A stretch of 47,277 nt of DNA from Veillonellales bacterium (GTDB taxonomy: Bacteria; Bacillota; Negativicutes; JAAYSF01). The position numbers and the translations under genes are program-made. Below the pieces are notes generated by a model, which did no database searches, had not been told where the DNA came from, and saw only the letters and a program-made list of their open reading frames with translations. Position 1 is the first letter of the stretch, and every line of letters starts with the position of its first letter. Where the stretch lies: assembly GCA_039680175.1 (NCBI GenBank), contig JBDKTO010000117.1:1-47277 (forward strand), in the 5' to 3' direction. This document shows positions 1 through 6,763 of the stretch, piece after piece.

Positions 1-50
1 AGGGGCTTCGCCGCATATTTTCGTCTGTTTGTCAATCTTTTTGTACAAAA

Positions 51-89
51 AAAAGAACCGGGTACGCTTTTTTCGTACTCGGTTCTTTT
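51..89. terminator. Intrinsic terminator, probably bidirectional
   Basis: The arms AAAAGAACCGGGTACG and CGTACTCGGTTCTTTT pair over 16 positions with one G-T wobble around a 7-nt T-rich loop. The A-run on the left and T-run on the right make it usable from both strands. It most likely ends a gene lying left of the window. Confidence 0.8.
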
Positions 90-170
90 GGGAATTTATC
101 CTATATGCTTTAACTTAATGACATTGCCCTCCGGGACGCCTTTTTGCTATGGATAAAAAGCATTATAGTT

Positions 171-257
171 GTCATCGACTGGCGTCAGCCATGGCATCGC
201 CAAGCGGGATGCGGTGAAGCGAAAGTACGAGATGGCTTCACTGTCGTTCGCAATGAC
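171..257. repeat. Dispersed palindromic repeat, diverged copy
   Basis: It begins GTCATCG and ends CGCAATGACA, with the internal segments GGCATCGCC and GAGATGGCTTC. This is the same plan as the better-preserved copies at 3313 and 3423: an outer GTCATTGCGAGG arm, an inner GCAATCTC arm, a short centre and the inverse arms. Together with the next copy it fills most of 90-480, where I see no gene. Confidence 0.6.
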
Positions 258-291
258 AAATCGTTTTAGTATGAAAGCGAAAAACGATTCC

Positions 292-423
292 GTCATCGCG
301 AGGAGCGGCAGCGACGCGGCGATCTGTAGAGCCTCCATGCTACTCTGTGCAATTTTTTCATTCCCGCTGCGAACGCAGGCGGCAATTTCAGAAGCATCGG
401 CCGTTCGTTCCTGCGAATGACAG
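292..423. repeat. Dispersed palindromic repeat, GCGACGCGGCGATCT variant
   Basis: The left arm is GTCATCGCGAGGAGCGGCAG followed by CGACGCGGCGATCT; the right end is CGAATGACAG. Its left arm and the internal segment TACTCTGTGCAA recur in the copy inside the heptosyltransferase gene at 19568-19639, so these two belong to one subfamily. An open frame crosses this repeat into the next gene, but it is repeat sequence and not a credible N-terminus. Confidence 0.7.
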
Positions 424-483
424 GATAGTAAGCTGTGAGTCAGGAATCCAGCTGCCCGGTTCCAGCGGCTGTAAGCGAAAATT

Positions 484-514
484 GGCAGGAATATCTTCCC
501 TCCTATCGAATATA
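484..514 (+). promoter_or_regulatory. Sigma-H-like promoter upstream of the YqgF-like gene
   Basis: GGCAGGAATA at 484 and CGAATATA at 507 match the Bacillus sigma-H consensus (RNAGGAWWW, 11-12 nt, RNNGAATWW). The GAAT lies about 50 nt before the start codon at 557. The 23-nt spacing from the first G to the base before GAAT is identical in five other intergenic copies in this window. Confidence 0.6.
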
Positions 515-556
515 CTCTATTATATGGGATGCATATTTCCCAAGGAGGACCAATTC

Positions 557-967
557 ATGGAGCAGCAGCTAATCATCGCCGTTGATCCCGGCAGAGAAAA
601 ATGCGGGGTAGCGGTTGTACATAAAACAAACGGCGCCCTGTGGCGGCAAGTCGTGGCAGCCGTCGCCATGGCGGATACGGTAAGCCGTCTGGCCGCCCAA
701 TACGCGATTTCCACCGTCGTCCTGGGCGATCGGACCACCAGCCGCCAGGCGGCCGGAAAATTAGCCGGTATCCTGGTCAACGGCGGCCCCCTGACCGTCA
801 TCCCCGTAGACGAACACCGTTCCACCGACGCAGCCCGCCAGCGCTACTGGCGGGAAAATCCTCCCCGCGGCTTGAAACGGCTGATCCCCGTGACCATGCA
901 GGTGCCGCCGGTACCGGTAGACGACTATGTAGCCGTCATCCTGGCCGAGCGTTACTTTGGGCGGTGA
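557..967 (+). CDS. YqgF/RuvX-type RNase H-fold protein
   Basis: A 136-residue protein. Residues 6-20 (IIAVDPGREKCGVAVV) form the first strand-turn of the RNase H/resolvase fold, with an early Asp as in YqgF (pre-16S rRNA nuclease) and RuvC-type enzymes. VVLGDRTTS near residue 55 and the acidic pair in PVDDYVAV near 125 would complete the acidic site. The length matches YqgF (about 140), but the divergence suggests a paralogue rather than the housekeeping copy. The start is set by AAGGAGG eight nt before the ATG; the open frame runs further upstream, but only through repeat DNA. It has its own sigma-H-like promoter. The family assignment is fairly sure; the substrate (RNA, Holliday junction or none) cannot be told. 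Confidence 0.75.
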   Translation: MEQQLIIAVDPGREKCGVAVVHKTNGALWRQVVAAVAMADTVSRLAAQYAISTVVLGDRTTSRQAAGKLAGILVNGGPLTVIPVDEHRSTDAARQRYWRENPPRGLKRLIPVTMQVPPVPVDDYVAVILAERYFGR

Positions 968-968
968 G

Positions 969-1066
969 TATGGGCTGTTGGCTGTTGGCTATTGGCTATG
1001 AGCCATGAGCTGTTGGCTATGGGCTATGGTATGGGCTGTGAGCTAATCGCCAACAACCAACAACAG
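969..1066. repeat. Inverted heptamer array (GGCTRTK units)
   Basis: A run of 7-bp units such as GGCTGTT, GGCTATT and GGCTATG is followed by a short arm of reverse-complement units (GCCAACA, ACCAACA). The same architecture recurs at 1450, 5098, 6830, 9938, 10059 and 26977. It lies directly before the four-helix-bundle gene and separates it from the YqgF-like gene. Confidence 0.7.
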
Positions 1067-1078
1067 AAAGGAATCACT

Positions 1079-1453
1079 ATGTCTGATAATCAGAGAAATT
1101 TCAAAGATTTGCGGATTTGGCAAGATTCAATGGATTTAGCTGTTAAAGTATTTAAAATGACAGAACAATTACCGAGGCAGGAAATACATGGGCTTAGTTC
1201 GCAAATAAGACGCAGTGCTGTATCTGTTCCGTCAAACATTGCTGAAGGTTGGGGTAGAAAAAGGGATAAGGAATTTTATCGCTTTCTGGATATTGCGTAT
1301 GGCAGTCTATGCGAGCTTGAAACTCAGCTAGAGTTAGCGAAATGCTGCTATGCGATTGAGGTCAATGATATGCAAGCACAATGCGAGAGCATTCAAAAGC
1401 AAATAGGAGCATTACGAAAAACAATTATGAATCAGAATCAAGGGTCGTTATGA
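1079..1453 (+). CDS. Four-helix-bundle protein (23S rRNA intervening-sequence protein / Avd-like family)
   Basis: A 124-residue protein. The opening FKDLRIWQDSMDLAVKVF, the central SSQIRRSAVSVPSNIAEGW near residue 42 and the following FYRFLDIAYGSLCELETQL are the hallmark segments of the S23/IVP four-helix-bundle family. Members occur inside 23S rRNA intervening sequences, as Avd accessory proteins of diversity-generating retroelements, and as free-standing genes of unknown role. No rRNA, reverse transcriptase or variable repeat is visible here, so this is the free-standing type. The start is the ATG after AGAAAGGAATCACT. The gene fits exactly between two heptamer-repeat arrays, with its stop codon inside the first unit of the second array. 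The family is clear, the function unknown. Confidence 0.85.
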   Translation: MSDNQRNFKDLRIWQDSMDLAVKVFKMTEQLPRQEIHGLSSQIRRSAVSVPSNIAEGWGRKRDKEFYRFLDIAYGSLCELETQLELAKCCYAIEVNDMQAQCESIQKQIGALRKTIMNQNQGSL

Positions 1454-1554
1454 GCGATGAGCGATTGGCGATTGGCTATGAGCCCACAGCCCACAGCCCA
1501 CCGCCCATCACCAACAGCCAACAGCCAATCGCCCACCGCCAACAGCCCATCACC
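1450..1554. repeat. Inverted heptamer array, right flank of the four-helix-bundle gene
   Basis: The left arm has units like GAGCGAT, TGGCGAT and TGGCTAT; the longer right arm has their complements (CCCACAG, CCAACAG, CCAATCG, CCCACCG). The arms could fold into a long imperfect hairpin. Beyond it, 1555-1858 holds the promoter and leader of the SLH porin. Confidence 0.7.
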
Positions 1555-1582
1555 AAAAATTTTTAAAAAAATTTTCCAATCA

Positions 1583-1612
1583 AGCAGGAATATTAAGGTG
1601 AATATAGAATTT
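1583..1612 (+). promoter_or_regulatory. Sigma-H-like promoter of the SLH porin
   Basis: AGCAGGAATA at 1583 and AGAATTT at 1606 fit the sigma-H consensus with the same 23-nt spacing as the other copies. Unlike them it lies about 250 nt before the start codon, which predicts a long untranslated leader. Confidence 0.55.
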
Positions 1613-1858
1613 GAAGTATTGTAAAGCAATGATTGGATATATTATATTCAATCCTGAACTTTGATCTGTCACTGAAGAGAACTGACGGGAAAGGAAGGAG
1701 GTGTACCTTAGGTTCCCGGGAGCGGTTCTTGCAGTAGGTGAATAGATATGAGACCTTTGACAAGGGAATATTGAAAATTGAGGAAACAAGGAAACTCAAC
1801 GACAGTTCCCTTCTTAGGCTCATTACAACAAAAAAAATAAACCTAAGGAGAGAAAAGA
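1613..1858 (+). promoter_or_regulatory. Long structured 5' leader of the SLH porin mRNA
   Basis: About 245 nt without a gene. CCTAAGG at 1842-1848, which includes the start of the Shine-Dalgarno AAGGAG, is exactly complementary to CCTTAGG at 1706-1712 and over 6 nt to CTTAGG at 1813-1818. AAGGGAA at 1762-1768 can pair with TTCCCTT at 1806-1812. A very strong Shine-Dalgarno-like AAGGAGGTG at 1694-1702 has no start codon at a usable distance. These features suggest alternative folds that expose or hide the ribosome binding site. I recognise no known riboswitch class. Confidence 0.4.
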
Positions 1859-3220
1859 ATGAAAAAGACTCTTATTCTGACCCTTGCTCTGGTATTCGTA
1901 CTGAGCATCGGCAGCGCAGCTTTCGCAGCTGCAAATCCTTTCGTTGATGTACCGGCTAAACACTGGTCATACGACGCAGTTGCCAAATTGGCTCAGGCCG
2001 GTCTGATTGACGGCTACAATGATGGCACTTTCCGTGGCGACAAGACCATGACTCGTTATGAAATGGCTCAGGTTGTAGCCAAAGCTATGGCAAAATCCGA
2101 CAAAGCCAGCGCTGAAAACAAAGCCTTAGTTGACAAACTGGCTGTTGAATTCTCCTCTGAGCTGCAGAATCTCGGCGTTCGCGTCGCAAAGCTGGAAGCG
2201 AATCAGTCCGCAGTTAAAATTGGCGGCGATATCCGGATGCGTTATGACAATCTGGATAAGAGCGATGCCGTTTGGAAAAATCGTCTGCGTATAACGATGA
2301 CCGGCAATATTAACGACACGACTTCTCTGTATGCCCGTTATGTTGCTGCCGACAACAACTTTGGTCATATTGCTACGACGACTGATAATCCCGGTGCTGA
2401 AGGCACTAACCGCTTAAGTGATTTGGCTCTGACTACTAAAGGTCTGATCCACAATACGGATGTTACCGTAGGCCGTTATACCCTGCAACTTGGTCCAACG
2501 CAATATTTAGCCGGAACTACCGGTAATATTGACGGTATTCAGACCAAGAGTAAGTTCGATAAATTCGGTTTGATGTTAGGTTATGCCGATGCCAGCTATT
2601 GGCAACATAAAGATGCAGCGTATTATGCACGTGTGAATGGTGTTAGGGCAACGACGCCGAGTAGTGAGTGGCAAGATATGAAAGACATTTACTATGCTGA
2701 AGCAACATATGCTTTCGACAAGAAAATTAAAATGAATGTTGATTATTTCAAAAATCAGGATAATGGTGCCATTGTCAAGAATTACAATATTTTTGGCGGC
2801 GGCGTAACGTATCAGTTCGCTCCGAAGTGGAATGTAATCGGTGAATATTACAGAAACACTGCTGACGGTGCTAAAGACGGATTTGACGGCAACAGCCCGA
2901 AAGCCACTATCGGCAGACTGACATACGGTCAGGCTAACCTTGCTAAACCCGGTTCTTTCGCTCTGTTTGGCGAGTATGCGAAATTCGAAGGTCATGTTTT
3001 CCCGTATGCCATGATGGGTCCGTATACCAAAACTGATGGCGATGCTGTAGGAGTTAAGACTGGTAACGGAATTAAATTCTGGGACTTCCAAGTTGCATAT
3101 GTATTAGCGAAAAATATCAACTTTGAAGGTGTTTACCAGTTCAACATCAAAGACGCCAAAACCGGTGATGATGCACCAAACAAGAACTTCACCAGACTCC
3201 AAATCAACTACTTCTTCTAA
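1859..3220 (+). CDS. OmpM-type outer membrane porin with SLH domain
   Basis: A 453-residue protein. Residues 1-23 are a signal peptide ending AAFA. Residues 26-70 form one S-layer-homology domain (FVDVPAKHWSYDAV, GYNDGTFRGD, TRYEMAQVV). Residues 75-113 are a helical, probably coiled-coil stalk (VDKLAVEFSSEL, VAKLEAN). From 115 onward alternating, aromatic-rich strands make a beta-barrel that ends NYFF with a terminal Phe, as in outer membrane proteins. In Negativicutes such proteins tie the outer membrane to (often polyamine-modified) peptidoglycan through the SLH domain and serve as major porins. The RBS is AAGGAGAG. The gene has its own promoter, long leader and terminator, which suits an abundant single-gene transcript. 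Confidence 0.92.
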   Translation: MKKTLILTLALVFVLSIGSAAFAAANPFVDVPAKHWSYDAVAKLAQAGLIDGYNDGTFRGDKTMTRYEMAQVVAKAMAKSDKASAENKALVDKLAVEFSSELQNLGVRVAKLEANQSAVKIGGDIRMRYDNLDKSDAVWKNRLRITMTGNINDTTSLYARYVAADNNFGHIATTTDNPGAEGTNRLSDLALTTKGLIHNTDVTVGRYTLQLGPTQYLAGTTGNIDGIQTKSKFDKFGLMLGYADASYWQHKDAAYYARVNGVRATTPSSEWQDMKDIYYAEATYAFDKKIKMNVDYFKNQDNGAIVKNYNIFGGGVTYQFAPKWNVIGEYYRNTADGAKDGFDGNSPKATIGRLTYGQANLAKPGSFALFGEYAKFEGHVFPYAMMGPYTKTDGDAVGVKTGNGIKFWDFQVAYVLAKNINFEGVYQFNIKDAKTGDDAPNKNFTRLQINYFF

Positions 3221-3225
3221 GAAGC

Positions 3226-3260
3226 AAAAAGGATCCCGCAGTGATGCGGGGTTCTTTTTT
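3226..3260 (+). terminator. Intrinsic terminator of the SLH porin
   Basis: The stem GGATCCCGCA / TGCGGGGTTC has a GTGA loop and is followed by a run of eight T; it starts a few bases after the stop codon. Confidence 0.9.
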
Positions 3261-3312
3261 TTAGAATCCCATGCCGCTCATGCCGATAAAATCATAGATG
3301 TGCTTTTTGCTC

Positions 3313-3513
3313 GTCATTGCGAGGAGGAACGACGAAGCAATCTCCAAGCAGGAGAGGCGGTCCGGTATCGGGAGATTGCGTCGCTGTCGCTCGCGTTGAC
3401 AGAATTGAGGGTGCTTTTTGCTCGTCATTGCGAGGAGGAACGACGAAGCAATCTCCAAGCGGGAGAGCCGGTCCGGCACGGAGAGATTGCTTCGCTGTGG
3501 CTCGCAATGACAG
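3313..3513. repeat. Two tandem copies of the dispersed palindromic repeat
   Basis: The copies at 3313-3402 and 3423-3513 share GTCATTGCGAGGAGGAACGA and then CGAAGCAATCTCCAAGC at the left, and end in GAGATTGCxTCGCTGT...TGACAG at the right. Their 110-bp period includes a repeated GTGCTTTTTGCTC spacer, so a whole unit plus spacer was duplicated. They fill most of the 627-bp gap between the two porin genes; no gene is seen there. Confidence 0.85.
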
Positions 3514-3595
3514 AATGGAGTGAGCCAAAGGTCACATTTGTATAGCCCCAAACCGCATTTCTTGATTTTTCCTAATGAAATTTCAAAAATGTCTA

Positions 3596-3625
3596 TTGAC
3601 ACGCTCCCGTGCTATATGGTAAAAT
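3596..3625 (+). promoter_or_regulatory. Sigma-A-type promoter upstream of the second porin
   Basis: TTGACA at 3596-3601 and TAAAAT at 3620-3625 are separated by 18 nt, close to the housekeeping consensus. Transcription would start near 3632, just before a terminator hairpin. Confidence 0.65.
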
Positions 3626-3646
3626 TCAAAACAATTCCTGGCAATG

Positions 3647-3684
3647 AAGCCTCCGCAGCAGTGTCTGCGAAGGCTTTATTTTTT
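3647..3684 (+). terminator. Leader terminator (attenuator or short RNA end) before the second porin
   Basis: AAGCCTCCGCAG (3647-3658) pairs with CTGCGAAGGCTT (3665-3676) with one mismatch and a 6-nt loop, followed by TATTTTTT. It lies only about 15 nt after the predicted transcription start and about 165 nt before the porin ATG. Transcripts from the promoter at 3596 would therefore be cut to about 50 nt unless the hairpin is prevented. No second strong promoter is evident between it and the gene. Confidence 0.7.
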
Positions 3685-3847
3685 ACCGGTTTTTACCCTC
3701 GCGGGACAGGCAGGAAAAGTCCCGGGCGGATAAAACATAACGCTCACTGTACGGGTTGTACCGAACGGATAAGGAAACAGGGGCAACTTATACCGGAACG
3801 GCAATCACGTCAGTCGGGCGAAAAAAACATTTTTAGGAGGAGTTACC

Positions 3848-4795
3848 ATGAAAAAAAGACTTCTGGCCGCAGCGGTTGCTGCAATGATCACTCTCTCTAC
3901 CGGTCTGGCGCTGGCCAACCCTGTGGAACTGGACGGTTCCGTTTCTTATCGCTATCGTGTGGACCACAATCAAAACAGTGAAGATCACAACGCCGGCATT
4001 ACCCGTTTCACCTTGAATGCCAAAAGTGAAATTGCTCCCCAACTGAGTATCTACGCCCGGTTTGCGGCTGAAGGCGTAAGCAACAACAACTTTACGGCCG
4101 CGAAAGACTATAACGATTCGGACAACTTCCTGGGCGAGATCGATCAATACGGCTTTGACTATACGAACAAAGGCTTTGAGTACAAAATCGGCCAGCAGGC
4201 AGCCTGGATTGGCGGTACCGGACTGCTGTATGACAGCACCGGCTATCTGGGCCAGCAGGATTTTGGCGTTGTCGACGGAATTAATATTAAAGGAAAATCC
4301 GGCGTAACTTCTTTGGACTTCCTGGCGGCTCAGGAAAATAACAGCACCGGGGACGACAATAAAATCTATGCTTTGCGCGGTTCCTACAATCCGACGAGTG
4401 CTTTGACTCTGGGTGCGACTTACGCAACGTACAGGAAAGATGACGCACAGAATTTCTGGGCTGTCGACGCCGCGTACACAATGGGAAAAGCTACTTATTC
4501 GGCTGAATATGCCAAATCCAATGCCGACGCCGATAATTCGGCTTATGATGTAGGAGTGGCCTATAAATTTGACAATAAAAATACGGTATCGGTAACCAAT
4601 TATAAAGTAGAGACAAACGGCAACATTAATGCCATGACGACTTTTGATTCGAATCGCAAAGGCTTCTACTACAGTGCCGACCACAACTTTACCAAGGATA
4701 CTGCTCTTCATCTTCTCTACCGCGATATGTCTGTAGTAAAAGGCGCTGCTGATGACAACACTTCCTTCCGGGCAACGGTAAGCTACAATTTCTAA
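3848..4795 (+). CDS. Porin-like outer membrane beta-barrel protein without SLH domain
   Basis: A 315-residue protein. Residues 1-23 are a signal peptide (MKKRLLAAAVAAM...ALA), and mature NPVELDGSVSYRYRVD starts directly with a barrel strand. Repeated short amphipathic strands with many Asn, Asp and Tyr (YAEYAKSNADAD, YDVGVAYKFDN) run to the end, which closes ATVSYNF with the terminal Phe recognised by the BAM machinery. It lacks the SLH anchor and stalk of the neighbouring porin, so it would not be fixed to peptidoglycan. The RBS is TTAGGAGGAG. A promoter and an early terminator in the leader suggest conditional expression. I cannot assign a channel specificity. Confidence 0.8.
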   Translation: MKKRLLAAAVAAMITLSTGLALANPVELDGSVSYRYRVDHNQNSEDHNAGITRFTLNAKSEIAPQLSIYARFAAEGVSNNNFTAAKDYNDSDNFLGEIDQYGFDYTNKGFEYKIGQQAAWIGGTGLLYDSTGYLGQQDFGVVDGINIKGKSGVTSLDFLAAQENNSTGDDNKIYALRGSYNPTSALTLGATYATYRKDDAQNFWAVDAAYTMGKATYSAEYAKSNADADNSAYDVGVAYKFDNKNTVSVTNYKVETNGNINAMTTFDSNRKGFYYSADHNFTKDTALHLLYRDMSVVKGAADDNTSFRATVSYNF

Positions 4796-4810
4796 ATTTT
4801 ATATCAGCGC

Positions 4811-4845
4811 GCAGGACCCGCATTTTTGCATGCGGGTCCTTTTTA
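4811..4845 (+). terminator. Intrinsic terminator of the second porin
   Basis: AGGACCCGCA and TGCGGGTCCT form a perfect 10-bp stem followed by TTTTT, shortly after the stop codon. Confidence 0.9.
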
Positions 4846-4895
4846 CGTAGAAAATAAAATTGGCTGGGGGGATTCCAACGCCATGAACCCTATCT

Positions 4896-5092
4896 GTCAT
4901 CGCGCGACGCCAGCCGAAGCAATCTCCAAGCGCGGCCCGGAACTGTGAGATTGCTTCGCTGCGGCTCGCAATGACAGAATGGAGGGCTGTGCTTTTGCTC
5001 TGTCATTGCGAGGAGGAACGACGAAGCAATCTCCAAGCGGGAAGAGGCGGCCCGGCACCGAGAGATTGATTCGCTGCGGCTTGCAATGACAG
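4896..5092. repeat. Two further copies of the dispersed palindromic repeat
   Basis: The copies at 4896-4977 (left arm diverged, GTCATCGCGCGACGCC) and 5002-5092 (GTCATTGCGAGGAGGAACGA) both end in GCGGCTyGCAATGACAG. They occupy the 453-bp gap before the next gene; nothing coding is seen. Confidence 0.85.
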
Positions 5093-5097
5093 TAAAT

Positions 5098-5145
5098 GCT
5101 ATGAGCTGTGGGCTATGGGCTATGGGCTGTGAACCAACCACCGCC
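5098..5145. repeat. Heptamer array joined to the palindromic repeat
   Basis: GCTATGAGCTGTGGGCTATG and similar 7-bp units turn into ACCAACCACCGCCC. The array begins 5 nt after the CAATGACAG end of the preceding palindrome, the same order and closeness as at 6825/6830, 10051/10059 and 26970/26977. Confidence 0.65.
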
Positions 5146-5174
5146 CGCTGCTCCGCAACATTTTCTTTTCCGGC

Positions 5175-5204
5175 GGTAGGAAAAAGTTCTCCCCTGTCGA
5201 ATTA
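5175..5204 (+). promoter_or_regulatory. Sigma-H-like promoter
   Basis: GGTAGGAAAA at 5175 and CGAATTA at 5198 (RNAGGAWWW / RNNGAATWW, 23-nt spacing), about 50 nt before the ATG at 5249. Confidence 0.6.
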
Positions 5205-5248
5205 CACATAATATAGAATAGCAGGAGCGATTAACAGGAGGTATTTAA

Positions 5249-5680
5249 ATGAAGCAACGGGTAATTATCGGTCTGCTCGTATTCTGTATGTTGTCGGTGG
5301 CGGTTGTTCCGGTTACCCAGGCGTTTGGGTTTGGCGATGTTTTAAAAGTCGGCGGGGTAGCCATTGTCGTCGACAAATTTGCCGGACCGCTGAACAACTT
5401 TATCAACACGCTGATGGCAAAACATGGCGCGGAAAGCGGCTATGCCACGAAGGTGGTCCCGATCATCACTTTTGGTAGCGGCGGCTACGTAGGGGCGGTT
5501 CAGGTTACCGGGCCTCAGGAACTGGTTGATCAGACAGAAGCGGTGATCCAAATTGAGGGAAATTTTAACGGCAGTCAGTTCCGGGTTAAAGGTTTAGTAC
5601 CGATTGACAGCAAAAACCCGACCAATTTTTCCCGGGTGCAGGGCGTGGGCGTTTCGGCAATGATCGATGTAAAAATATAG
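5249..5680 (+). CDS. Secreted protein of unknown function
   Basis: A 143-residue protein. Residues 1-25 are a clear signal peptide (hydrophobic IIGLLVFCMLSVAVV, cleavage after TQA). The mature part has a short helical segment (VVDKFAGPLNNFINTLMAKHG) and then strands with many Gly and Val (TFGSGGYVGAVQVTG, AVIQIEGNFNG, GVSAMIDVKI). There is no Cys after the signal, so it is not a lipoprotein, and no transmembrane segment. A soluble periplasmic or outer-membrane-associated location is likely. The RBS AACAGGAGG fixes the start. I do not recognise the family. It stands between porins and the LPS assembly gene, with a sigma-H-like promoter like its neighbours. Confidence 0.8.
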   Translation: MKQRVIIGLLVFCMLSVAVVPVTQAFGFGDVLKVGGVAIVVDKFAGPLNNFINTLMAKHGAESGYATKVVPIITFGSGGYVGAVQVTGPQELVDQTEAVIQIEGNFNGSQFRVKGLVPIDSKNPTNFSRVQGVGVSAMIDVKI

Positions 5681-5687
5681 CTTATGA

Positions 5688-5713
5688 ATATCCTGCCAAT
5701 ACCGGCAGGATAT
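5688..5713 (+). terminator. Hairpin after the secreted-protein gene
   Basis: ATATCCTGCC and GGCAGGATAT form a perfect 10-bp stem with a 6-nt loop, followed by CTCTTTA. The T-run is weak for a terminator. The right arm is also the first half of the sigma-H-like promoter of the next gene, so one sequence seems to serve two signals. Confidence 0.5.
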
Positions 5714-5733
5714 CTCTTTAAGATACCGAATAT
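5704..5733 (+). promoter_or_regulatory. Sigma-H-like promoter overlapping a hairpin arm
   Basis: GGCAGGATAT at 5704 and CGAATATA at 5727 fit the consensus with 23-nt spacing. The GAAT lies about 45 nt before the ATG at 5773. Confidence 0.6.
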
Positions 5734-5772
5734 AAAAATTGTAATGTTGGTTCAAAACAGGGGAGGAATACT

Positions 5773-6699
5773 ATGCTGCGCAAGATACTTATTGGAACTA
5801 TGATGCTCATGCTCATGCTGTCGGCGGCAGTGTCGGCGGAAGCGACGACCGAGGTAACGCTGCTGGATAAGACGGCAGCGATGGAAAAGATTTACTACGG
5901 AACGGAACAGACCGGGTCTCTGGTGGAGCGGATCAGCAAGCTGGAGAAGGATATTTACGGCACGGAAACCAAGGATGCGCTGATGAGCAAAGTGGATCGC
6001 ATCTATAGCTATACAAAGGAAAATGGCTCAATGACTCCTTCCTTTATCGTTCGCTTAAATGGTGTGGAGTGGGCGCTGAATCATTTGGTTACCGGACAGC
6101 CGGCCAAAACCCGCCTGGAAAATATTGAACGGGTGCTGATGGGAAATACCGTTGCCGGGTCCTTTGACAGCCGGTTGACCAAACTGACCAAACTGGCTTA
6201 TGCAGATGGTCAGGTCAATATTACCAAGACAACGATTAACAAGGATACACTGTTTAAAATAAAAGTGATATCGCCCCTTAGCACGAAGAACAGCCGGGTG
6301 GGGGATATTGTGACATATCAGGCGGCCAATGATATTTATGCCGGCGGTGTTCTGGTCATTGCTCAGGGAGCCTGTGGGACAGGCAAGGTAACGAAAATAG
6401 AACCGCGGAAAAATTTCGGACGGGATGCCGAACTGCAGATTACTTTTGATACTATTGAAGGGGTTGACGGCACTGTCATCAACACTGTAATGGGCGAAAA
6501 AGCCAAGGAAGAAACGAAATCCTTAGCCAAGGCGGCAGGGGCGACGGTTGCCGGTATGGCAATCCTCGGGCCGTTTGGTGTCGTGGGCGGCGCTTTTGTA
6601 CACGGCCAGGATATAGAAATCCCCGCCGGGACTTCATTATTTATCCAGGCGTCTGCCGATACGGATCTTTACGGCATTCAGGTCAGCAATACCCAATAA
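5773..6699 (+). CDS. Secreted repeat protein with glycine-rich C-terminal segment, function unknown
   Basis: A 308-residue protein. A signal peptide covers residues 1-22 (Met/Leu-rich core). Residues 38-57 and 58-77 are two adjacent 20-residue repeats (EKIYYGTEQTGSLVERISKL and EKDIYGTETKDALMSKVDRI), with a weaker third near 115-135 (IERVLMGNTVAGSFDSRL). Residues 160-240 look like a beta domain (GDIVTYQAANDIYAGGVLVI, GTGKVTKIEPRKNFGRDAEL). Residues 250-275 (AAGATVAGMAILGPFGVVGG) are a glycine-zipper-like hydrophobic stretch that could insert in or rest on a membrane. The RBS GGGAGG fixes the start. It has its own promoter and terminator. A role in outer membrane or peptidoglycan contact is only inferred from its position. 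Confidence 0.8.
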   Translation: MLRKILIGTMMLMLMLSAAVSAEATTEVTLLDKTAAMEKIYYGTEQTGSLVERISKLEKDIYGTETKDALMSKVDRIYSYTKENGSMTPSFIVRLNGVEWALNHLVTGQPAKTRLENIERVLMGNTVAGSFDSRLTKLTKLAYADGQVNITKTTINKDTLFKIKVISPLSTKNSRVGDIVTYQAANDIYAGGVLVIAQGACGTGKVTKIEPRKNFGRDAELQITFDTIEGVDGTVINTVMGEKAKEETKSLAKAAGATVAGMAILGPFGVVGGAFVHGQDIEIPAGTSLFIQASADTDLYGIQVSNTQ

Positions 6700-6712
6700 A
6701 TTTTCACTCAGT

Positions 6713-6741
6713 AAAAAAGCCACCCCACGGTGGCTTTTTTA
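6713..6741 (+). terminator. Intrinsic terminator
   Basis: AAAAAAGCCACC and GGTGGCTTTTTT form a 12-bp stem with a 4-nt loop and a T-run, just after the stop codon. Confidence 0.9.
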
Positions 6742-6763
6742 CATATAGACGCGTTTTTAGCTG

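Noticed and set aside
347-556. Upstream extension of the YqgF-like open frame
   Set aside because: It translates a dispersed repeat and lacks a ribosome binding site; AAGGAGG before the ATG at 557 sets the start.
640-1008. Second open frame over the YqgF-like gene
   Set aside because: It is in another frame of a GC-rich gene, very rich in Arg, Pro and Gly, with no RBS or family resemblance.
1079-1453. Four-helix-bundle gene as part of a diversity-generating retroelement
   Set aside because: No reverse transcriptase, template repeat or variable target gene is visible anywhere in the window.
3123-3602. Short open frames on both strands over the repeats at 3.3-3.5 kb
   Set aside because: They arise from the palindromic repeats, which are open in several frames; no RBS or conserved motif.
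3709-3738. GGCAGGAAAA upstream of the second porin as another sigma-H-like site
   Set aside because: No GAAT lies at the fixed spacing; the nearest GGAT is too close.
3313-5092. Regular repeats as a possible CRISPR array
   Set aside because: Units are long palindromes with variable spacing, scattered over the window, and there are no uniform spacers or cas genes.
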